Below are positions 55,283 to 64,000 of a stretch of DNA of 64,000 bases, piece after piece. The stretch lies in the NCBI GenBank assembly GCA_019752335.1, contig JAIEMJ010000006.1, positions 172,616 to 236,615 of the forward strand, written 5' to 3'. The position numbers and the translations under genes were made by a program. Origin of the DNA: Bryobacteraceae bacterium (GTDB lineage Bacteria > Acidobacteriota > Terriglobia > Bryobacterales > Bryobacteraceae). The notes below the pieces were generated by a model. That model did not search any database. It worked only from the letters and a program-made list of their open reading frames with translations, and was not told the DNA's origin. How positions within the stretch are numbered: the first letter of the stretch is position 1; every line of letters begins with the position of its first letter.

Positions 55283-55285
55283 CTT

Positions 55286-56646
55286 ATGGCGAGCTATCCT
55301 ACACGGCGGCATCTCTTTCAACAGTCGATTCACGCGTTGCTCGGCGGCGCGGTGGGAGCGTTATGGGCGGAGGACGGCAAGCTGGATGCCCGCCTGCCCA
55401 ATAAGAAGGCCGACGCCGTAATCTTTCTCTTCATGTGCGGCGGAGTTAGCCATCTGGATACTTTCGATCCCAAGGGCAATCAGCACGCGGGCAAGCTGAT
55501 TGACGCTATCGGCTTCGGCGATAACGTCGCCGAGATGAAGCGGCCGGTGATTCCGTGCCTGCGCACCTTCAAGCGATATGGGCAAAGCGGCATTCCGTGT
55601 CCGATTGGTTCCCCCACGTGGGCGGCGTGATTGACGATATCGCGATTGTGCGATCCATGTGGTGCCAGGAGGGCAATCACTTCCCGGCGGTGATGGAGAC
55701 GCAGACTGGTCACCGGGGACGCGCCTTTGACCATCCTTCGTTTGGCAGTTGGGCGACTTACGCGCTCGGCTCGGGCAACAAAAACTTACCCACTTACGTG
55801 AATATCGGGCGCGCCTCGTCTCCGGTGCAACTTACGGGCGGATATTTGGGCGCCACTTATGCGGCGACTCCGTTTCAAGCCGGAGCGACGCCGATTCCGA
55901 ATCTCTATCCTCCGCAAAGTAGCAACGCGCGGGAGCGCGATGCGCAGATGCAGACGCTGGTGGCCCTGAACCAGGAGTTTCGTGAACGGCATGCTTTCAA
56001 TACAGACATTGCGGCGCGCGTGGAGTCCTACGCCTTAGCGGGACGCATGCAGCTTAGCGCGCCCGAAGTGGTGGATCTGGCGAAGGAGCCGAAACACGTT
56101 CAGGACCTGTACGGGATCGGGGAAAAGCCGACCGACGAATTCGGGCGTCAGTTACTCCTCGCCAGGCGGCTGGTGGAAAACGGCGTCCGCTTTGTCCAGA
56201 TCTGCCATGCCGGCGGCGGAAACGGAAGTTGGGATGCGCACGGCGACATGAAGACCCATGAGCCGCTGTGCCGCGCCGTAGATAAACCGATTGCCGGCTT
56301 ACTTACTGACCTCAAGCAGCGCGGTATGTTACAACGCACGTTGGTGGTATTCACGAGTGAGTTCGGGCGCAGCCCTTGGTCGCAGAACACGACCGGCAGG
56401 GATCACAATCCCAAAGGCTTTTCTTCCTGGCTAGCCGGCGGCGGCATTAAGGGCGGCACAGTCCACGGCGCCACGGACGAGTACGGCTACCGTGCCGTGG
56501 AAAATCCGCATTACTACAGTGACCTGCATGCCACCATCCTGAAGCAACTCGGGCTGGATCACCAAAAGATGACTTTTCGTGCCTTGGGGCGGCTCTTTCG
56601 TCTGGTGGAAGAGGGCCACGGCCCGATCGAGCAGATTCTTACTTAG
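55286..56646 (+). pseudogene. DUF1501 gene split by a one-base deletion
   Basis: The first frame (55286 onward) gives a Tat-like leader (TRRHLFQQSIHALLGGAVG), AVIFLFMCGGVSHLDTFDP and KRYGQSGIP, then turns into nonsense ending at 55630. The second frame continues the family from VSDWFPHVGGVIDDIAIVRS through LLARRLVENGVRFVQICHAG and VFTSEFGRSPW to the end at 56646. The join falls at about 55595-55599, where a CCG-GTG expected for Pro-Val is read as CCGTG, one G short. All later motifs are intact, so it is a very recent mutation or a sequencing error. It pairs with the DUF1549/DUF1553 gene upstream. Confidence 0.8.
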
Positions 56647-57934
56647 CTTGGGCTTTGGCAAGGTTCTGGCGATAGCTCTCTTCGTTTGGCGCGAGCGCGC
56701 AGGCTTTTTCAAAGGCTTGTTGCGCCGCGGCGCGAGCGCCTTGCAGGAGCCGCACCTCACCGAGCGCGTTGAACACCGGAGCTTCGGCGCCACTGAGCCG
56801 CGTGGCGAGTTCCAGGCTGGCTTGTGCCTCGGGCAGACGGTTGGCGGACTTTTCAACTAACCCCAGTAAATAGTGATAAAGCCAGGTGGTCGGCGTGATG
56901 CTGATGGCGGCCTGCACATACTCGCGCGCGGTATCGAGGCGTTCGAGGTCGAAGTGCAATCCTGCTAAGCGAAATAGCAACGTAGAGTCTCCTGGAAGTA
57001 GCTCTCGGGCCTGTTCGAGTTTTAAGGCTGCCGCTGCCAGGTCACCTGCCTGCAGAAGTTGGCGAGCTTCGTCAATGAGTTGCGCGGCGCGGCGCCCGGC
57101 GCTGGCATTTTCCTTTTCCTGCTGAGTCAGCCGCGAGAAGGCCGCCAAGGCGAGTTTTCTTTCGGCGGGCCGGTTCAGGCCTCCCCAGGCGCGGGCCAAC
57201 TGGTAATGAATCTGGGGCTCCCGCGCCCCGCCAAACTGGACGGCCCGCTCTAACTCGAGGCGGGCTTCGGTGAACTGGTTCAGGCGATTCAGCAGGGCTC
57301 CGAGAAGATAGTGCGCCTCAAAGGCGCGTGGCCGAAGCCGCACGGCCTGCCGCAGCAAAGGCAGCGCGGCTTCGTGCTCGCCGGCGCGGGCGAGTAAGTT
57401 GCCCAGGCCGGTCAGCGCCGGAAAGTAAGTGGCATCCATGGTCAGGGCGCGCCGGAAATGCTCCTCCGCCGCGGGGCGATCCCCGTTGGAGGCGTACACC
57501 GCCCCTAAGTCAGCCAGCACGTCGGCCTGCGGTGCCAGCTTTTCCAGCAAGGGTTGGGCCTCCCGATGTTGCCCTGTCTTCAGGTAGAGCGTAGCCGCCG
57601 CGCGCAGCGCGACGGCGTGCTGCCCGTCGATGGCCAATACCCGCAAGTAAGCCGCCAGCGCCTCGCCGTCGTTTCCCCGCGCCGCGTAGGCTTCGGCCAT
57701 GGCGAGGTGCGCGGCGAGTAACTGGGGGTCGCATGCGACCGCCGTGCGGAAAGCAATCAGCGCTTGGCTGGTTTGCTTCAGACGATAGTGAGCTAAACCC
57801 GCGTAAAGCGAATTCGTACACGCGGGCTGGCGGCGATTGGCGGCCTCAAACAGACCGATGGCCGCGGCATAGTCGCCCCGGTTGAAGGCTGCCTGTGCAT
57901 CCTGGGCAACGAATAGCCACATCCAGAAGATCAA
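56639..57934 (-). CDS. TPR-repeat protein
   Basis: A protein of about 431 residues made of tetratricopeptide repeats from end to end: AQAAFNRGDYAAAIGLFEAA, YAGLAHYRLKQTSQALIAF, MAEAYAARGNDGEALAAYL, LADLGAVYASNGDRPAAEEH, LTGLGNLLARAGEHEAALPL, ALGEVRLLQGARAAAQQAFE. The start is the TTG at 57934, with GGGAGA before it, overlapping the TGA of the CRTAC1 gene as TTGA; a leader-like stretch follows (LIFWMWLFVAQ). TPR proteins are protein-binding scaffolds, and this one probably works with the CRTAC1 protein whose gene it overlaps. The 3' end overlaps the DUF1501 gene by 8 bases. Confidence 0.85.
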   Translation of the reverse strand: MIFWMWLFVAQDAQAAFNRGDYAAAIGLFEAANRRQPACTNSLYAGLAHYRLKQTSQALIAFRTAVACDPQLLAAHLAMAEAYAARGNDGEALAAYLRVLAIDGQHAVALRAAATLYLKTGQHREAQPLLEKLAPQADVLADLGAVYASNGDRPAAEEHFRRALTMDATYFPALTGLGNLLARAGEHEAALPLLRQAVRLRPRAFEAHYLLGALLNRLNQFTEARLELERAVQFGGAREPQIHYQLARAWGGLNRPAERKLALAAFSRLTQQEKENASAGRRAAQLIDEARQLLQAGDLAAAALKLEQARELLPGDSTLLFRLAGLHFDLERLDTAREYVQAAISITPTTWLYHYLLGLVEKSANRLPEAQASLELATRLSGAEAPVFNALGEVRLLQGARAAAQQAFEKACALAPNEESYRQNLAKAQAK

Positions 57935-59559
57935 GGTGCTTTCTCCCGGGCCACGAAGACCTGATTCGCGGCTAACTTGGTCCACGTTTGTAAGTGGCCA
58001 CTGGGCCAGCGAATTTCGAGTAACTTCACCTCGCGATCCGCGCCCAGGCCGAAATGGACCCGTTTGTCGTGCGCGGAAAGATAGCTGCCGGCCGTGGAGA
58101 CGAAGGCGTATTGTTCTTGCCCGGAGGCACTCACGATGTGGACGGCGGCGCCGATGCCGTCGCGGTTACTTTTTGTGCCCACGGTATCGATCAGCAGCCA
58201 ATTTTGTTTGGCCCCGGAATTGAGAAAAAGATGGGGCTCGCCGTCGTTAGTAGCAACCACAATATCCACGCCGCCATCCTGATTCAGATCGCCGAACGCC
58301 GTGCCGCGCCCAGCCAGGGGTTCGGTAAAGGCATCCACGGCGCTGAAGCGCCCGCCCGTGTTGCGGAGTAACATGGGGGCCTCGAGATAATGTAGGCCCG
58401 GCTGAGTAAGTTCGATGTTATCCATCACATGGCCTTGGGCGACGAAGAGATCTTTCCAGCCGTCGTTGTCATAGTCCAAAAAGCCGATGCCCCAGCCGGA
58501 GTGTAACTTGGTGGCGAGAGCCAGACCGGCGGAGGCGGAGACGTGATCGAAGAGTCCGCGGACGTTGCGGAAGAGTGAGTAGCCTTGGTTGGCGAGCGCG
58601 TTCACGGCCACGTCGGGCCAGCCGTCGCGGTTATAGTCCGTCCAGGCGACGCCCATGCCAGCGAAGACTTTCCCGTCATCGTCGTAGGCGGCACCGGAAG
58701 CGAGCGCGACCTCCGCAAACGTCCCATCGTGGCGATTGCGGAAGAGCTGTTGCGGCGCGCTGTCGTTGGCGACGAAGATATCGGGCCAGCCGTCGCGGTC
58801 AACGTCCTCAAAGGCGACGCCCAAGCCCTTACCCGGGAATTTGGCGATGCCGGATGACTTACTTACGTCGGCGAAGCGGCAGCCTCCGAGATTGCGATAG
58901 AGCAGATGCGTGGTGGCCGGGAATTCGTTGGGATGGCAGTAAGCGCGCAACGCCTGGCCCTCCCCGCCGCACCATTTGTTTTTGCTGAAGTCCCAGTCGA
59001 GGTAGCGCGCGACGAAGAGGTCGAGGTGGCCATCGCGGTCAAAGTCAATAAAGCCGGCGCTGGTGGACCAGCCGCCGCCGGCGACGCCGGCCTTGGCGGT
59101 GATCTCCTCGAAGACGCCCCCGGTTTGCTGCCGGTAGAGGGTGTTGCCGCCCAGCGCGGTGACGAAGAGGTCGGCGCGGCCGTCGTTGTCGCAGTCCCCC
59201 ACGGCGACGCCCTGGCCGTAGCCCTGGCCACGCAGTCCCGCGCGCTCGGTGACGTCGGTGAAGGTGCCGTCGCCGGCGTTGCGATAAAGACGGTTCCAGA
59301 AGCGCGGATTGGATTTATCGGGCTGGCCGGAAGTTCCAGGCGGCAACTGTGCGCCGTTGACGAAGAAGAGGTCGAGGCGCCCATCGCCGTCGGCGTCGAG
59401 CAGGGCCACGCCGCCGCCCATGGCTTCAATCAGATACTTCGCGGGGGTCTTGCTGGAGGCATGGCGGAAGGGGAGCCGGGCATCCGCAAATGGCCGCAAG
59501 GGCGCGATGCTTTGGGCCAGTAGCCAGACCGCGGGCAGAGCCGCCACCAGATATCGCAC
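57931..59559 (-). CDS. Secreted CRTAC1-family protein with FG-GAP repeats and ASPIC/UnbV domain
   Basis: A protein of about 542 residues. The GTG at 59559 starts a leader (VRYLVAALPAVWLLAQS); the longer open frame would overlap the divergent gene. Seven calcium-binding-type repeats follow, such as DADGDGRLDLFFVNG, CDNDGRADLFVTALGG, FDRDGHLDLFVARY, VDRDGWPDIFVAND, YNRDGWPDVAVNA, YDNDGWKDLFVAQGH and LNQDGGVDIVVAT, building an integrin-like beta-propeller. The C-terminal 90 residues (KQNWLLIDTVGTKSNRDGIG, VHFGLGADREVKLLEIRWPSG) are the ASPIC/UnbV domain. The role is unknown, presumably at the cell surface. TPR and CRTAC1 genes commonly sit together in acidobacteria. Confidence 0.88.
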   Translation of the reverse strand: MRYLVAALPAVWLLAQSIAPLRPFADARLPFRHASSKTPAKYLIEAMGGGVALLDADGDGRLDLFFVNGAQLPPGTSGQPDKSNPRFWNRLYRNAGDGTFTDVTERAGLRGQGYGQGVAVGDCDNDGRADLFVTALGGNTLYRQQTGGVFEEITAKAGVAGGGWSTSAGFIDFDRDGHLDLFVARYLDWDFSKNKWCGGEGQALRAYCHPNEFPATTHLLYRNLGGCRFADVSKSSGIAKFPGKGLGVAFEDVDRDGWPDIFVANDSAPQQLFRNRHDGTFAEVALASGAAYDDDGKVFAGMGVAWTDYNRDGWPDVAVNALANQGYSLFRNVRGLFDHVSASAGLALATKLHSGWGIGFLDYDNDGWKDLFVAQGHVMDNIELTQPGLHYLEAPMLLRNTGGRFSAVDAFTEPLAGRGTAFGDLNQDGGVDIVVATNDGEPHLFLNSGAKQNWLLIDTVGTKSNRDGIGAAVHIVSASGQEQYAFVSTAGSYLSAHDKRVHFGLGADREVKLLEIRWPSGHLQTWTKLAANQVFVAREKAP

Positions 59560-59617
59560 GACGCCTGCATGATAGCACTGGCCTCTGTAGCGCGGTACCC
59601 TGAATAGTACCCCGTTC

Positions 59618-60313
59618 ATGCCTAGTACTCCCCATATAGAAGCTCACTTTACGTCGTCGGCCGTCGTGCGCGACATCGTCATCGGCATGGCCGATGGACT
59701 CACCGTTCCCTTCGCCCTCGCCGCCGGACTGAGTGGCGCCGTCGACGGCACGCGCATCGTCGTCGTCGCCGGACTGGCCGAAATCGCCGCCGGGGCCATC
59801 GCCATGGGGCTCGGCGGCTATCTCGCCGCCAAGAACGACGCCGAACACTACGCCAGCGAACTCCATCGCGAGGAACGCGAAGTGGTGGAGCGTACGGCCG
59901 ACGAAGAGCACGAAGTACGCGAGATCCTCGAAACCTATGGCTTGCAGCCCGCGCAAGTGGACCCCATCATCGCCCACTTCAAGGCCAATCCCAAGGTCTG
60001 GGTGGACTGGATGATGCGCTTCGAACTCGGCCTGGAAGCGCCGGACCCTGGCCGGGCACTGAAGAGCGCGGCCACCATCGCGATCTCCTACATCGCCGGC
60101 GGACTGGTCCCGCTTACGCCTTATATGCTGGCTCCCACGCCCGGTGAGGCCCTACTCTATTCGGTCGCCGCGACGCTGGCGGCCCTCTTCGGTTTCGGGT
60201 ACATGAAGGGCACGTTCACCGGTACGCATCCCTGGCAGAGTGCCTTTCGCACGACGCTGATCGGCGGACTGGCCGCCGCGGCCGCCTATGGAATCGCCAA
60301 AGCGATCGGCTAA
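59618..60313 (+). CDS. VIT1/CCC1-family iron/manganese transporter
   Basis: A 231-residue protein with about five membrane helices: VVRDIVIGMADGLTVPFALA (first helix with the conserved Asp and Gly-Met-Asp-Gly), VVVAGLAEIAAGAIAMGLGG, then a cytoplasmic charged segment rich in Glu and His (EREVVERTADEEHEVREIL), the metal-binding domain of VIT1 proteins, and three more helices. Family members export cytosolic Fe(II) or Mn(II), often for detoxification or storage. GGTAC-N8-GTACC lies just before the start and is the only structure in the short upstream region. The next gene is 6 bases downstream. Confidence 0.88.
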   Translation: MPSTPHIEAHFTSSAVVRDIVIGMADGLTVPFALAAGLSGAVDGTRIVVVAGLAEIAAGAIAMGLGGYLAAKNDAEHYASELHREEREVVERTADEEHEVREILETYGLQPAQVDPIIAHFKANPKVWVDWMMRFELGLEAPDPGRALKSAATIAISYIAGGLVPLTPYMLAPTPGEALLYSVAATLAALFGFGYMKGTFTGTHPWQSAFRTTLIGGLAAAAAYGIAKAIG

Positions 60314-60319
60314 ATCGAG

Positions 60320-61143
60320 ATGAAGATTCGCAAAGCAGTAGTCACCGCGGCGGGGCGGCGGCAGCGCGGCATTCCCTTGCAGCGCGTGATTGACCGCGAT
60401 GGCACGGAAAAATCGGTCCTGCGCGCGTTGCTCGACGAGTTGCTCACCGGGCCCCTTGAAGAGTTGGCCCTCGTGGTGGCCCCCGGCGATGAAGCTGCTT
60501 ACCTGGAACTCGCCGGCGAGCACCGCTCCCGCGTGCGGATCCTGGTGCAACAGGAGCCCGGCGGCTACGGACCTGCCATTGCCTGCGCGCGCGACTTCAC
60601 CGCCGGCGAGCCCTTCTTTCACTGCGTGAGCGACCATCTCTTCGTTTCGACTTTGGCTCCGGGAGGACTCACGCGCCAACTGGTCGAACTCGCCGAGGCC
60701 CAAGGCTGCGCCGTCTCCGCCGTCCAAGCGACGCCCGAACGGATGCTGACGGACTTTGGCGCCGTGGGGGGCCAACGTCTGCCGGGGCAGGACTCGCTGT
60801 ATCGCGTGCAGGAAGTCCTCGAGAAGCCCACGCCGACTGAGGCGGAGCAGCGGCTGGCCGTGCCCGGACTCCGCGCTGGCCATTACCTCTGCTTCTTCGG
60901 CATGCACGTGCTGACGCCCGCCGTGATGGAGTGGCTCGCCGCGGGCGAGGTGGCGCATCTCTCCGAAGCCCTGGCCCGCCTGGCGCGTCGCGAGACCTAC
61001 CTGGCCGCCGAATTGCCCGCGCGCCGTTACGACTTGGGCCTGCCCTATGGATTGCTGACGGGCCAACTCGCCCTCGCCCTCGCCGGACGGGATCGCGAGG
61101 ACGTCCTGGCGCGCCTCGTCGAACTGCTGGCGGTCTCGCGCGC

Positions 61144-61147
<4 letters not shown>
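60320..61147 (+). CDS. Divergent GalU-like sugar nucleotidyltransferase
   Basis: A 275-residue protein of the nucleotidyltransferase fold. [11 protein letters not shown] is the first strand of the glycosyltransferase-A-like core, but the usual GxGTRxxPxTK loop is replaced by [10 protein letters not shown], and the Lys of the GalU PKE motif is not obvious. The later [15 protein letters not shown] and HCVSDHLFV (metal-binding Asp) and VLEKPTP match the family. It should join a sugar phosphate to a nucleotide, with unknown specificity, or may have lost activity. Its stop overlaps the start of the kinase/pyrophosphorylase gene as ATGA, so the two are made together and likely act on the same sugar. 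Confidence 0.75.

Positions 61148-64000
<2,853 letters not shown>

Noticed and set aside
59592..59612. GGTAC-N8-GTACC upstream of the VIT1-like gene as an iron-responsive operator.
   Set aside because: Five-base palindromic arms do not match Fur, IdeR/DtxR or MntR boxes, and KpnI-like GGTACC words are common by chance.

Overview
The window comes from a high-GC Gram-negative bacterium, most likely an acidobacterium of the Bryobacterales/Solibacter type. The evidence is the gene content: five very large Oar-like TonB-dependent receptors with an N-terminal carboxypeptidase-regulatory fold, Planctomycete-style DUF1549/DUF1553 proteins next to DUF1501 proteins, a TIGR03437-type secreted protein, an acidobacterial VWFA-related protein, an ASPIC/UnbV (CRTAC1) protein, the futalosine-route menaquinone enzyme MqnD, and many short Tat-like leaders. 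This assignment is an inference from families; no rRNA or tRNA gene was seen.

Layout. 1-3.5 kb (all minus): a partial Gfo/Idh/MocA oxidoreductase, a MazF-like toxin with its antitoxin, a second toxin-antitoxin pair whose BrnT-like toxin carries a nonsense codon, and an Nramp metal transporter whose 3' end is duplicated as a decayed fragment on the far side of the second pair. 3.5-12.4 kb: secreted and catabolic enzymes (unknown secreted protein, M20 peptidase, exported TIM-barrel isomerase, heparinase-like protein, lactonase-fold propeller, ceramidase-like hydrolase, glycerate kinase), with two copies of an intergenic repeat. 12.3-15.9 kb (minus): a tightly coupled operon of ECF sigma factor, zinc-finger anti-sigma factor and three membrane proteins sharing a short transmembrane motif. 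16-25.6 kb: flippase-like protein, S8 protease with eight NVVWG repeats, TonB receptor, mqnD, HEAT-repeat protein and a frameshifted hypothetical gene. 25.7-43 kb: further receptors, SMP-30-like and AbgB-like hydrolases, a PSD1/DUF1501 pair, the TIGR03437-type protein and the VWFA-related protein. 43-59.6 kb: exported aminotransferase, receptor, rsgA, a recombination junction that truncates both an ElaA-like acetyltransferase and a receptor, a serine hydrolase, a second DUF1549/DUF1501 pair (the DUF1501 gene frameshifted), and a TPR/CRTAC1 pair. 59.6-64 kb: a VIT1-like transporter, a divergent nucleotidyltransferase, and the start of a very large protein that joins a fucokinase-like GHMP kinase to a UDPGP-type pyrophosphorylase.

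Functionally the window looks like an envelope and polymer-scavenging region: exported hydrolases, outer-membrane receptors and cell-surface proteins of unknown role, one envelope-stress-type sigma/anti-sigma operon, and only a few housekeeping genes (rsgA, mqnD, glycerate kinase). The most unusual items are the terminal kinase/pyrophosphorylase fusion, the sigma/LiaF-like operon, a C-terminal domain shared by two secreted proteins, the NVVWG repeat tail, the junction at about 49.25 kb, the stop-to-stop packing of all seven convergent gene pairs, and an enrichment of ACTTAC/GTAAGT and TTA leucine codons mainly between 19 and 59 kb.
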